This document shows positions 42,400 through 51,694 of a stretch of 64,000 bases of DNA, piece by piece (the first letter of the stretch is position 1; every line of letters begins with the position of its first letter). The notes beneath the pieces are model-generated. The model worked only from the letters and a program-made list of their open reading frames with translations, did not search any database and was not told the origin of the DNA. The DNA is from ZC4RG29 sp964521255 (lineage in GTDB: Bacteria > Bacteroidota > Bacteroidia > Cytophagales > Cyclobacteriaceae), in NCBI GenBank assembly GCA_964521255.1, contig CAZFRM010000001.1, forward strand, positions 62,001-126,000, written 5' to 3'. The position numbers and the translations under genes are program-made.

Positions 42400-43869
42400 A
42401 TGTCGAAAATACTTTTCACACATTCATATTTTTACAAATTCGACGCAAAACAATGGCGGATGAAACAGCCGTACCCACCGTTAGGTACCATTCTGGCTGC
42501 TGCCTATCTTCGTGAAAATGGTTTTAATGTTGGATTATTTGATACTAATTTACGCGATGATCCTAAAGAGTTAATCCCTGTCATTGAATCAATTTCACCG
42601 AAATATCTTGTCATCTATGATGACGGATTTAACTATCTCTCAAAAATGTGTCTTACCAAAATGCGTGAAGCAGCAATGGTAATGACACAAGAAGCTAAAC
42701 GTTTTGGATGCACCGTAATCATCTCAAGTTCCGATTCCACAGATCATTACGAAAAGTATTTAACGAACAGTGCCGACTTTATCATTCGGGGAGAAGGAGA
42801 ACAAACCTTATTAGAGCTGATCCAAACACTGAATTCAAAGGGAGATGAATCTACTGTTCCTGGAATAGCATTTAAGAAAAATCAGAATATAATTATAACA
42901 CCTAATCGGCCTGTAAAGAATTCACTAGATGACTTTCCTTTGCCTGCCTGGGATCTTGTTGATATCGATTCTTATCGAAAAATCTGGAAAGATCATCATG
43001 GATATTTTTCATTGAACCTTGCCACAACCCGCGGTTGTCCCTTCAAGTGTAATTGGTGTGCAAAGCCTATCTATGGAAACCGTTACAATTCAAGATCGCC
43101 ACAGCATGTGATGGAGGAAATCAAACTCCTGTTGAAAAATTATCAACCCGATCATTTCTGGATGGCAGACGATATCTTCGGATTAAAACCCGGATGGGTT
43201 CAGGAGTTTCGTGATATTGTCATTACCAATCAACTCAAGTTTACATACAAAATTCAATCGCGCGTTGATCTTCTTTTACAGGAAGATACAATTGACGCAC
43301 TACGACAATCCGGTGTTGAAACCATATGGGTTGGTGCGGAATCAGGTTCTCAAAAAATACTGGATGCCATGGATAAGGGAACCACTGTTAATCAAATTTA
43401 CCAGGCAACAAATCTCCTGAAACAAAAAGGCATAAAAGTTGGTTTCTTTTTACAGTTTGGATACTTAGGCGAAACACAGCAGGATATTGAGGCCACGATA
43501 AAAATGTTGCTTGACCTTATGCCAGATGAGGCAGGTATCTCGGTTTCTTATCCGCTGCCAGGAACTAAATTTTATGAGAAAGTGAAAGATCAATTGCGGG
43601 AAAAGCAAAACTGGTCTGATTCGAACGATTTGGCCATGATGTTTCAGGGAACCTTCCAAGGGGAATTTTACCGGAAATTGCACCAATATGTCCACAGCCT
43701 TTATCGTTCTAAGAGAGGGAGAAAAGTGATGGAAAAATTTCTGAAGCATCCCTGGCAGCTCACATTTAAAGATGTAAAATCTGCCCTGGCTTCATTTTAT
43801 TTTGTAGTACAAGCCTATACTCTTAATAAAAAGCTTAGTAAATTAAAGCAACTAACCCCTAACCCCTAA
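42400..43869 (+). CDS. B12-binding radical SAM enzyme
   Basis: The 489-residue protein has an N-terminal cobalamin-binding-like Rossmann domain (YPPLGTILAAAYLRENGFNV near 25-44, IIRGEGEQTLLELI near 127-140). A radical SAM core follows, with the cluster motif RGCPFKCNWC at about residues 210-219, and then GAESGSQKILDAMDKG and a TIM-barrel continuation. Enzymes of this layout carry out methylations or C-C bond rearrangements on inert carbons. It precedes two methyltransferase genes. The last residues QLTPNP and the stop codon come from a dispersed intergenic repeat. Confidence 0.9.
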   Translation: MSKILFTHSYFYKFDAKQWRMKQPYPPLGTILAAAYLRENGFNVGLFDTNLRDDPKELIPVIESISPKYLVIYDDGFNYLSKMCLTKMREAAMVMTQEAKRFGCTVIISSSDSTDHYEKYLTNSADFIIRGEGEQTLLELIQTLNSKGDESTVPGIAFKKNQNIIITPNRPVKNSLDDFPLPAWDLVDIDSYRKIWKDHHGYFSLNLATTRGCPFKCNWCAKPIYGNRYNSRSPQHVMEEIKLLLKNYQPDHFWMADDIFGLKPGWVQEFRDIVITNQLKFTYKIQSRVDLLLQEDTIDALRQSGVETIWVGAESGSQKILDAMDKGTTVNQIYQATNLLKQKGIKVGFFLQFGYLGETQQDIEATIKMLLDLMPDEAGISVSYPLPGTKFYEKVKDQLREKQNWSDSNDLAMMFQGTFQGEFYRKLHQYVHSLYRSKRGRKVMEKFLKHPWQLTFKDVKSALASFYFVVQAYTLNKKLSKLKQLTPNP

Positions 43870-43889
43870 ATCCCCTAAAGGGGACTTGA
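43851..43889 (+). repeat. Dispersed repeat overlapping the radical SAM stop codon
   Basis: The sequence ACCCCTAACCCCTAAAT, then CCCCTAAAGGGG and ACTT, is (reverse-complemented) the same kind of element as 58176-58231, where AAAGTCC, a small hairpin, GGATTTAG and GGGGTGAGG follow in the same order. It contains a CCCCTAAAGGGG mini-hairpin. Confidence 0.5.
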
Positions 43890-43904
43890 CACGTAAACAC
43901 ATTA

Positions 43905-44702
43905 ATGGCAGTTCCGTTTGATCATATCGCAACATCTTATGATATAGCATTCACTAACTCAGTGATTGGTCAGCTTCAGCGCAAACGTGTTTGGCGATAT
44001 CTTGAAGAAATTACACCGGAATTAAATGGTCTTGAAATTCTTGAATTGAATTGTGGAACAGGTGAAGATGCTATCTTATTTGGCGATCGTGGGTTTAATA
44101 TCGTTGCGACGGATGTTTCTGAGGAAATGCTAAAAGTAACGCAGCAGAAAGTTCAGCAATACTCATTACAGAATAAGATAAGTTCACACTACCTTGACCT
44201 GGATGCTTTTGATGAAACCATTTTCAATAAGAAGTTCGATTTGGTTTTTTCCAACTTCGGTGGAATTAATTGTATCAATCCTGAAGCGTTGCAAAAACTT
44301 TTGAAAAAGATTCCACACATTCTTGAGCCCGGTGGAAGATTTGTTGCAGTGATCATGCCCAAATATTGTTTGTGGGAAACGTTTTATTTCCTCTTAAAAT
44401 TTCAATTTAAGAACGCCTTTCGCCGTTGGACAAACGATGAGGTAATCGCCGACGTAAACGGCGCAACGCTGAAAACCTGGTATTATCAACCACGAATGAT
44501 AAAAAAATGGGCGAAAGCTTCATTTACATTGGTAAGAAAAATGCCCGTTGGAATTTCAGTTCCTCCCAGTTACTTAGAAAAATTCTTTAGCCGCAGAAAG
44601 CGCTGGCTCTTCTGGCATTATTCAATTGAGAAAAAATTTAGTGACTACTCTCTCCTTGCGGGGTTCGCCGATCATTTCGTTATTGATCTTAAGGTGAAAT
44701 GA
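43905..44702 (+). CDS. Class I SAM-dependent methyltransferase, copy 1
   Basis: The 265-residue protein has the SAM-binding motif ILELNCGTGEDAILFGDRGF (about 45-64) and then NIVATDVSEEMLK, with a downstream FDLVFSNFGGINCI as motif II. The C-terminal half is unusual and shared with the next protein (KNAFRRW, VPPSYLEKF), so the pair forms its own subgroup. It overlaps copy 2 by 4 bp. Its substrate is probably an intermediate of the glycan or metabolite made by this locus. Confidence 0.88.
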   Translation: MAVPFDHIATSYDIAFTNSVIGQLQRKRVWRYLEEITPELNGLEILELNCGTGEDAILFGDRGFNIVATDVSEEMLKVTQQKVQQYSLQNKISSHYLDLDAFDETIFNKKFDLVFSNFGGINCINPEALQKLLKKIPHILEPGGRFVAVIMPKYCLWETFYFLLKFQFKNAFRRWTNDEVIADVNGATLKTWYYQPRMIKKWAKASFTLVRKMPVGISVPPSYLEKFFSRRKRWLFWHYSIEKKFSDYSLLAGFADHFVIDLKVK

Positions 44703-45529
44703 ACGTGCTGAACGATTCGTATCCACTCCGGGATTCATACCAGGCAGTTAACAATGCGTTCAGTAAGCAATCTTTTTCGTTTGATGAAGAGGACTTTCAA
44801 AATCCTATCCTGCAGGAAATGCGAAAGCAGGTCTATGAACATGTCGATAAATACATAACACCTGACAGTAATATTCTTGAGCTGAATGCCGGCACCGGAA
44901 TTGATGCTCTTCGGTTCATTCAGAAAGGCCATAGAATAACGGCTACCGATCTTTCTGATGGCATGGTAGAACAATTGAAGAAAAAAAAAGAATTGTTTCG
45001 CCTGGAAAACAAACTTCAATGCATTCAACTTTCTTATGAGAATCTTAATCAGCTGGCGGGAAAAAAGTTTGATTTTGTTTTTTCCAATATGGGAGGACTC
45101 AATTGTCTGAGTGACCTGACTAACGTTACACGCGACCTTCCCGTTATTCTAAAACCAAAGGCTCGAATCACATGGGTCATCATGCCGCCTGTTTATTTGT
45201 GGGAGGTTGCCGGACTGTTCAAAGGACATTTAAAAAATGCGTTTCGTCGGTTCCATAAAGGGGGAATTGTTGCCCATCTTGAAGGAGAGCATTTCAGAAC
45301 CTACTACCATTCCCTGTCGGCCATCAAACGTGCTTTCGGGCCATCGTTCAGGCTACTGGCCGTTCAGGGGTTGTGCGCACTTACCCCCCCGCCTCATCGC
45401 GGAGATTTTCCTGGCAAATACCCTGGTTTATACAAATTTCTCAAGAAGTGCGATGAATCTTTGCACTATACGTTCCCTTTTAATCGTTGGGCCGATCATA
45501 TTATTGTGACATTTGAATACAATGGCTGA
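44699..45529 (+). CDS. Class I SAM-dependent methyltransferase, copy 2
   Basis: This 276-residue protein is a paralogue of the preceding one. The SAM motif is ILELNAGTGIDALRFIQKGH followed by RITATDLSDGMVE (about 59-91), then FDFVFSNMGGLNCLSDL, VIMPPVYLWEVAGLF and KNAFRRFHKGG. The two share order and spacing of all blocks and are translationally coupled, so they may act as a heterodimer or at two positions of the same substrate. It is followed after 53 bases by the ABC exporter. Confidence 0.88.
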   Translation: MNVLNDSYPLRDSYQAVNNAFSKQSFSFDEEDFQNPILQEMRKQVYEHVDKYITPDSNILELNAGTGIDALRFIQKGHRITATDLSDGMVEQLKKKKELFRLENKLQCIQLSYENLNQLAGKKFDFVFSNMGGLNCLSDLTNVTRDLPVILKPKARITWVIMPPVYLWEVAGLFKGHLKNAFRRFHKGGIVAHLEGEHFRTYYHSLSAIKRAFGPSFRLLAVQGLCALTPPPHRGDFPGKYPGLYKFLKKCDESLHYTFPFNRWADHIIVTFEYNG

Positions 45530-45582
45530 TATCATTATTTCATCTTACTTATTCATAAATAAGTCCCGGCACACACAGAACC

Positions 45583-47256
45583 ATGATTGAATTCATCCAG
45601 GTTTTATCTCGATCACTTAAAAAAGAATTTAACGTTGTTTTGTCCCTGTCATTTATTAACCTCTTGCTGGATCTGTTCACGCTTGGGAGCCTCTATCCAT
45701 TGATCCTGGTCATCCTTCATCCAACCCCGGATACATGGATCAGCAGCTTTTTACCCGGTAACCATAAAACGTCGCTTGTGATATTCATTCTGCTGATCAT
45801 CCTGCTGTTGGTGATCAAAAATATTGTAAGCGTAAAGATCGCCGTCTTTAAAAGCAAATTTGCCCTGAAGGTAACGTACGAGCTTACGCATTTTATCCTT
45901 AAAGACTATGTTAACAAAAGTTACTACGAATACGTCAATTCAGATTCCTCCAAAGGCCTTAATCGTCTTGCCAACATACCCTTCCACATGGCCAATGACA
46001 TACTCATCCCGGCGCTTCATGTCATTCCCGAAGCGTTGTTGTTGCTGGTACTGGTCTCGCTGATCACGTGGTATAATGTATATATTGTCATCATGCTAAT
46101 ACCGGTTATTGTCATTTCATTTTTCTGGTACCAGCATAAAAGAAGGGAATTTAAAAATATCAACTCCGAGATCAGGGATCTTTATCCACTCTATCTGAAA
46201 AAAATCGGTCAGCTTTTGGAGGGACTTCCCGAGATCCTCGTCTTTAAGAAAGAAGATTTTTTTGTTAAAGGTATTCTTTCCACGAACGTTCTATTGGGCA
46301 ACCAGTACACTGCCCAGCGCACGATCCAGTTTGCATCCGCAAGAGTTACAGAATCTATCTCCATTGGCATGATGTGCTCCCTTCTTATCTATACAACACT
46401 GGCAGATTTTAAACCGAATGAGATCGTTACCCTTTTAGGTCTTTTTGGAATAGTGGCATTCAAAGCATTGCCTTCCCTGTCAACTATTTTTTCTGCTATG
46501 GTGCAAATCAAAACCCATCAGTATGCGATCGAAGAAATTAAACATATACTGCAACAACCAGGTCATCCATATGCTGAAAATCCTGTAACTTTTGCGAAGG
46601 CGATTGTAATAAACGAAGTAGCATTTTCATACACTCAACGCCCGGTCCTTACACACGCCAGCCTGACCATTGGCAGAGGAGAAAAGATCGCTATTGTTGG
46701 TCCTTCCGGTTCAGGTAAAACAACGCTGCTCCTCTTATTGCTTGGCTTTTTAAAACCTAAAAAGGGTGATATAACAATAGATGGCATACAACTGGATAGT
46801 CCAACAGTTAAAGGATGGCAGGAATTAATCAGCTACGTTCCGCAAAATCCTGTCTTGCTGGATACTTCCTTCCTGGAAAATATTGTGTTAGATCAGATAA
46901 GCTCCGTCGATCACAAGCGATTGGATGAAATTCTTCAAACACTCAATTTAAAAACATTGTTAAATGATCTGCCGACAGGGTTACAAACAAAAGTCGGGGA
47001 ACATGGCATAAAAATTTCAGGCGGCCAACGGCAACGACTCGCCATTGCAAGAGCTTTATATGTTGACCGGGACGTTCTTTTGCTCGATGAGCCTACAAAT
47101 CACCTTGACGTGGAAACGGAAAACCTGATCATGGAAGCATTTGATAAGCTATCGCGGGAAGGGAAAACAATCATTATGATCACGCATCATCTTAATCTGA
47201 TAAAAAAATTTGACCGTGTATATAAACTTGAAAATGGAACGTTAACTGTGACCTGA
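45583..47256 (+). CDS. ABC exporter, fused membrane and ATPase domains
   Basis: This 557-residue half-transporter has a six-helix membrane domain (about 1-320, e.g. TSLVIFILLIILLLVIKNIV) followed by an ATPase domain. That has Walker A GPSGSGKTT (about 373-381), signature ISGGQRQRLAIARAL and Walker B VLLLDEPTNHLD, with the switch His in MITHHLNL. It should work as a homodimer and flip or export a lipid-linked glycan or small product. It closes the plus-strand run and ends 7 bases from the stop of the convergent run. Confidence 0.93.
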   Translation: MIEFIQVLSRSLKKEFNVVLSLSFINLLLDLFTLGSLYPLILVILHPTPDTWISSFLPGNHKTSLVIFILLIILLLVIKNIVSVKIAVFKSKFALKVTYELTHFILKDYVNKSYYEYVNSDSSKGLNRLANIPFHMANDILIPALHVIPEALLLLVLVSLITWYNVYIVIMLIPVIVISFFWYQHKRREFKNINSEIRDLYPLYLKKIGQLLEGLPEILVFKKEDFFVKGILSTNVLLGNQYTAQRTIQFASARVTESISIGMMCSLLIYTTLADFKPNEIVTLLGLFGIVAFKALPSLSTIFSAMVQIKTHQYAIEEIKHILQQPGHPYAENPVTFAKAIVINEVAFSYTQRPVLTHASLTIGRGEKIAIVGPSGSGKTTLLLLLLGFLKPKKGDITIDGIQLDSPTVKGWQELISYVPQNPVLLDTSFLENIVLDQISSVDHKRLDEILQTLNLKTLLNDLPTGLQTKVGEHGIKISGGQRQRLAIARALYVDRDVLLLDEPTNHLDVETENLIMEAFDKLSREGKTIIMITHHLNLIKKFDRVYKLENGTLTVT

Positions 47257-47263
47257 CCTGCAT

Positions 47264-48391
47264 CTATTGCCGGCTGACACGTTCAAATACGTCAGCATAT
47301 TTATCGACTGTCCAGCTTAAAGAATGTGCACATACCCAATCGTAGCTGTTTGCCCGGAGCTCATTAAACCGTTGAGGGTTATTAATTAAATGAATTGCAT
47401 TCGATGCTAATGACCTGTAATCACGCGGGTCAACGGTCAGAACACACGAACCTGAAAGATCTTTCAGAAATCCGACAGACGTTCCGCACACTGCTACGCC
47501 GTACATCATGGCCTCCATGACCGCCTGGGGTTGGTTTTCATAACGGGATGTATGCAACATGATGTCTGCCTCCTGGTAATGCCTGATTAATTGTTCATGC
47601 GGAACGGGATTGGAAATAATCACATTTGAGCTTAGCCCCAGCTCACCTGCTAACTTGTGAACGGAGCCTTGCATATCGTCAATACCAAAAATTTTTAACA
47701 CGGAATTGAACTGTGAAGCAATGATTTGAAACGCTTTCAGCAACGTTTCCTGGTCTTTCAAAGGCATTAAATGGGCCACATGAATAAACTGAATTGGCAT
47801 ATTAAGACGCCGGTCAACCGGGGGCACTGTTTTACCTGTGTCAAGGCCCCGGTAGATCACATCCACATACCGGTCAATGCCCAGTTCGCTTCTGATCTTT
47901 TCCTTCTGAAAATTGGAAAGTATTATAACGGCATTCGCTTTTTTAGTCACTTGCCGGGTAATCCTGAATTTCTTTTTATCGAGGAGGTCGCCGAATTTAA
48001 TTTCCGGCAAGCGGGCTAGCTCTGCGAAATAATAATTTACCACAACAGGGATACTGAAAATCCTTCCCAGCAAAACAGCGGCAGGCCCTGACGGTAATGC
48101 GCCCATTACGTACAGTATATGCTGACGCCTGTCAAGATGATTCAATATGAATCGTATGACGAGGATGATAAAACGTATCCGGAATTTCCACGGCGGTGTG
48201 CTCACGATGTTGAATTTCCACGACGGGTCATAGCTGGAAATCGCTTTGAAATTATAAAACGTGACTTCATAATTTTCAGCGAGCCTGTTTAACAATTGAA
48301 TAAACGAAGGAACACCCTGTCCGAACATCCCTGTTCCGATAAGCCCGTTACCCCAGACTGATATCCGTTTTTTAATGAGAGCTTGCTTCAT
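47264..48391 (-). CDS. Family 4 glycosyltransferase
   Basis: The 375-residue GT-B protein has an N-terminal glycine-rich NGLIGTGMFGQGVPSFIQLL. The C-terminal nucleotide-sugar domain has VAHLMPLKDQETLLKAFQII and the E-x7-E motif in SRYENQPQAVMEAMMYGVAV. It overlaps the upstream GT2 gene by 4 bp and is the last gene of the minus-strand run. It is a paralogue of the GT4 at 49.4-50.5 kb (shared GTG...QGxPxxxQLxxxLAE start and HLMPLKDQETL / NLTEVKDQETL blocks). Confidence 0.92.
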   Translation of the reverse strand: MKQALIKKRISVWGNGLIGTGMFGQGVPSFIQLLNRLAENYEVTFYNFKAISSYDPSWKFNIVSTPPWKFRIRFIILVIRFILNHLDRRQHILYVMGALPSGPAAVLLGRIFSIPVVVNYYFAELARLPEIKFGDLLDKKKFRITRQVTKKANAVIILSNFQKEKIRSELGIDRYVDVIYRGLDTGKTVPPVDRRLNMPIQFIHVAHLMPLKDQETLLKAFQIIASQFNSVLKIFGIDDMQGSVHKLAGELGLSSNVIISNPVPHEQLIRHYQEADIMLHTSRYENQPQAVMEAMMYGVAVCGTSVGFLKDLSGSCVLTVDPRDYRSLASNAIHLINNPQRFNELRANSYDWVCAHSLSWTVDKYADVFERVSRQ

Positions 48392-49395
48392 AACTCAGGG
48401 GATACTGTTTTATTACCTGATTGCTTACCCTGCAAATACGGATTTCTGCCCATCACAATTATGCACATGGCTTTCAGGGGAGCCCAACTCATTTTATATT
48501 GACTGGAAAAGATGAACATCAGCATGTTTCCGAGAAGAGACCACAGAAACCAAATGAACGAAATACGCAATGAATTCGCCTTTATAAAATAATGGAGGGC
48601 CAACACTCTTCTGAAATACTGCACTGATGTTGACAAGCGATTTTCACTCGCCTGGTGATGATAAACAAAAGATTTGTTGACAACATGAATGCCCTCTTTT
48701 GGAAATCCGACAGCAACACCATAATTGTCTCCGATACCATGCACATCCAACACCTCATCATAAGGTGAATTGATGAGCCATTCCTTTTTTACCAGCGATG
48801 CCCCCAGTCCATACACAGGTGTTTTAAAATACTCACCTGAAAAGTCAGTGATTACAGGCCAACCCGCTTTAGAAAGATGGTTTCCCTTTCTTTCATAATA
48901 GTTCTTAATACAACGGGTTAAAAAATTATTGGAAACATTTTCGATGGTTCCCCAAATACTTAATTGAAAAATAAAGCGCGCGCATAAATCAAAAAAAGAG
49001 ATAATCTTGTATTGTCCCACCCAATCATTTCCTTTCTTCTGAAGAACAATGCCTGAAACTGCTCCGGCGTTGGGATAGGCTTCAATATGATCAACCAGGT
49101 TTTCTAAATAATCTTGCGGAACCTCAAGGTCATCATCGCAAAGAAAGATCCATGAACCAGTGGCCATTTTTATTCCGGCATTACGCTGAATACATACCGA
49201 TTTCTCTGTCACTATGTGATATATCTTCAAATTGCTGAACGACCTGCATTCCTGGTCACTTATTCTTTCATCTCCTGAATCAACAATAATTACTTCATGC
49301 AACGGACATGTCGATTGATCCAGGCTCTTCAACAGTCTTAAAAGGCTCTCCCTCCGGTTATACGTTGGCACGACTACACTAATTCGAACAGGCAT
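48388..49395 (-). CDS. Family 2 glycosyltransferase
   Basis: The 335-residue GT-A protein starts RISVVVPTYNRRESLLRLLK and carries EVIIVDSGD, QRNAGIKMATGSWIFLCDDD (metal-binding Asp cluster near 85-90) and LEVPQDYLENLVDHIE. Hydrophobic helices at the C-terminus (ISFIWFLWSLLGNMLMFIFS) suggest membrane attachment. It overlaps genes on both sides (4 bp downstream, 17 bp upstream), so it is part of the coupled minus-strand run. Confidence 0.92.
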   Translation of the reverse strand: MPVRISVVVPTYNRRESLLRLLKSLDQSTCPLHEVIIVDSGDERISDQECRSFSNLKIYHIVTEKSVCIQRNAGIKMATGSWIFLCDDDLEVPQDYLENLVDHIEAYPNAGAVSGIVLQKKGNDWVGQYKIISFFDLCARFIFQLSIWGTIENVSNNFLTRCIKNYYERKGNHLSKAGWPVITDFSGEYFKTPVYGLGASLVKKEWLINSPYDEVLDVHGIGDNYGVAVGFPKEGIHVVNKSFVYHHQASENRLSTSVQYFRRVLALHYFIKANSLRISFIWFLWSLLGNMLMFIFSSQYKMSWAPLKAMCIIVMGRNPYLQGKQSGNKTVSPEL

Positions 49396-50494
49396 CGTTC
49401 AAAATACTTTTTAATTGTGCAATAGTCCAATCCAGATCATGCGAAGCAGCCCACTGATAAGCATCTCCCCGCTTTTGCTCCCACGCGGCGGGCTGATGGA
49501 AAAGTTCTACCGTTTTTCTTGCCAGCGTTTTATAATCTTTACAATGTGCCACTACACCGACCTGCTCACCAAATGAGCCGAACATTGCACCTACATTTGT
49601 ACTGACTGGGAGAAGGCCGCACATCATACCTTCTGCCATTGCATTATTCTGACCTTCCGATAAAGAAGTAAGCATGATGACATCAGCCCACTGATAATGA
49701 GCAACTATGTTTTCATATAAAACAGGGCCAATAAATTCTACGTCATTCTGCAGTTGAAAATCCTTTACCATTCGCTGAATTCTGCCATTCAGGTAATCAG
49801 GTCCTACAATTCTAAGGGTTGCCGGTAGTTGTTGTCTGATTGACTGAAATGTCTTGATCAAAGTTTCCTGATCCTTCACCTCTGTCAGGTTGGCAACGTG
49901 CAATATTTTTAGCGGAAGGCCCGGCGTTTTAAAAATTGGAAAGAACACTTTTTTGTCCACTCCATAAGGTATTACATACACTTCTCTTTTAAGTCCATAC
50001 TTCTTTAATTGCTCAACCTGATAAGAGGAAACAGCTATGAGGTAAGTAGCATGGTGACAGGTCCAGAGAACCAGTTTTCTGCTAACAGGATTTCGCAAGT
50101 GACCATAATTGATCTCCGGAATGTTAGCAGATTCTGCCCCAAGAATATTTACCAGGGAAGGTATTCTGAAAATTTTTCCAAGCACTACTGCGACAAACCC
50201 TGTGGGATATCCCCAAAAGGAATAAATAGCGTTATATCTTTTTCTTAAAGAATGAGCTATAACCCTGCCAGTCAAATATAACCACCGTATAAATAGAGGT
50301 TTAAGAAACTTCGGAACGGAATAGATGTGGTAACCCGTGGGATTAAAATCAGTATTAAAAGATGCTATAGAGTAAATTGTCAGATCGAACGTTTCAGCAA
50401 GGCTATTCACCAATTGAGTTATTCTTGGAAAACCTTGTGACCGATCGCCTGTTCCTATACCCCCGTGCGTAAATATGGCTATCCGTTTTTTCAT
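49379..50494 (-). CDS. Family 4 glycosyltransferase
   Basis: The 371-residue GT-B protein begins KKRIAIFTHGGIGTGDRSQG. The C-terminal domain has VANLTEVKDQETLIKTFQSI and the E-x7-E-type motif SLSEGQNNAMAEGMMCGLLP. It is a paralogue of the GT4 two genes away, and probably adds a different sugar to the same acceptor. It starts 4 bases after the stop of the amidohydrolase gene. Confidence 0.92.
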   Translation of the reverse strand: MKKRIAIFTHGGIGTGDRSQGFPRITQLVNSLAETFDLTIYSIASFNTDFNPTGYHIYSVPKFLKPLFIRWLYLTGRVIAHSLRKRYNAIYSFWGYPTGFVAVVLGKIFRIPSLVNILGAESANIPEINYGHLRNPVSRKLVLWTCHHATYLIAVSSYQVEQLKKYGLKREVYVIPYGVDKKVFFPIFKTPGLPLKILHVANLTEVKDQETLIKTFQSIRQQLPATLRIVGPDYLNGRIQRMVKDFQLQNDVEFIGPVLYENIVAHYQWADVIMLTSLSEGQNNAMAEGMMCGLLPVSTNVGAMFGSFGEQVGVVAHCKDYKTLARKTVELFHQPAAWEQKRGDAYQWAASHDLDWTIAQLKSILNDACSN

Positions 50495-50498
50495 GAAT

Positions 50499-51620
50499 TT
50501 ATCCCAACCGAAGGTGACTTACATTCATTGGTAGCCGGAGTTTCATGCTTTCCAACTCACTAACAACAGATGCCCATTTATCTTGTATCAACTTAACTGA
50601 ACTACCAACTCTTATCGTTGCGAACCCTTCTGCAGGAGAATTTATTATTGAGTGATCCATCAGTACAACTGATCCGTGAATCATCACCATTAGTATATCT
50701 TCGGGTTCAATTCCAAAAAATGAATCCCAGATTGTATTCGATTTCCTTTTTGCTATCACAAATCCATTTTGTGAAATACCTTTGAAAACATCGAAGGGTT
50801 GCCGGGTAAGGGTCTCAAAAATCTCTTCCTCTGTAAGAAGTTGTAAGCTTCTTGCCAAACGTAATTGTTCCCACAAATTTGATGAGGATGTTAAAGATGA
50901 ATCTGTACCAAATAAAATTTTTGTATTCCACTTTAATCGATCAACATGGGCTGTTTGATTATAAAGCCGCATATTTGAATCAGGGCACCAGATCAACGAT
51001 TTAAAATGGGAACTTTGATCATCCCCCATAGCTACACCATGTACACCTATCAAATTTCGTTTAAGTAAATTCCACTTAACTAAGTCATTAATTTCAATCC
51101 TGTACTCATCAGAGATACCTTCACCAACATGAACCATCACATCCCTCGTTGAAAAATTATTCAACTTTAATTTCCAGAATGGTTCAGTCTCTAATGAGTG
51201 CAAAAACTGATAATCCAAAAATACAGGATACTTTAAGCTGCGAATGTAATTGTGATGTTCACCATGATGTGCGATAAACGTTATACCATTAATCAAGTTC
51301 TTAAGAATGCCCCATTTAATTCTCAGTTCAATGGGTACTTTTAATATCGCCTTAAATTTTTCATCAATCCGTTTATGTATATCAGCGCCCCATTCCTTAT
51401 AGCCCGGATAAATTCCATTTTTTGTGAGAGGGAATAAATTGAATTCAAGATGATCATGCGAGTTAAACAGGCCGGGAAACGTGATAACGTCTTTAAGTGT
51501 TACCTGTTCTTCTAACCCATTTGTATCCTCAAGCAGTAAAGTCATTTGCGCTTGCCCTTTAGACATATACAATCCCGGGTAACATTCAACAAGAGCCGAT
51601 AAATCGTAACCAACCTTCAT
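50499..51620 (-). CDS. Amidohydrolase-superfamily protein
   Basis: The 373-residue protein has the metal-binding pattern of cytosine-deaminase/TRZ-ATZ type amidohydrolases. It has HDH in PGLFNSHDHLEFN (about 49-61), a histidine in MVHVGEG, one in GVHGVAM and an aspartate in ILFGTDSSLTSS. The fold end has the small beta-sandwich residues (FATIRVGSSVKLI). Such enzymes hydrolyse or deaminate C-N bonds. It is sandwiched between a radical SAM/SPASM gene and glycosyltransferases, which suggests it tailors an unusual building block. Substrate unknown. Confidence 0.82.
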   Translation of the reverse strand: MKVGYDLSALVECYPGLYMSKGQAQMTLLLEDTNGLEEQVTLKDVITFPGLFNSHDHLEFNLFPLTKNGIYPGYKEWGADIHKRIDEKFKAILKVPIELRIKWGILKNLINGITFIAHHGEHHNYIRSLKYPVFLDYQFLHSLETEPFWKLKLNNFSTRDVMVHVGEGISDEYRIEINDLVKWNLLKRNLIGVHGVAMGDDQSSHFKSLIWCPDSNMRLYNQTAHVDRLKWNTKILFGTDSSLTSSSNLWEQLRLARSLQLLTEEEIFETLTRQPFDVFKGISQNGFVIAKRKSNTIWDSFFGIEPEDILMVMIHGSVVLMDHSIINSPAEGFATIRVGSSVKLIQDKWASVVSELESMKLRLPMNVSHLRLG

Positions 51621-51694
51621 ATAGAATATCTACTTTTGAAAGTCATTGAAAGAATTTTACAACTGCCGTTTAAATTAAAAACACACCAGTCACT

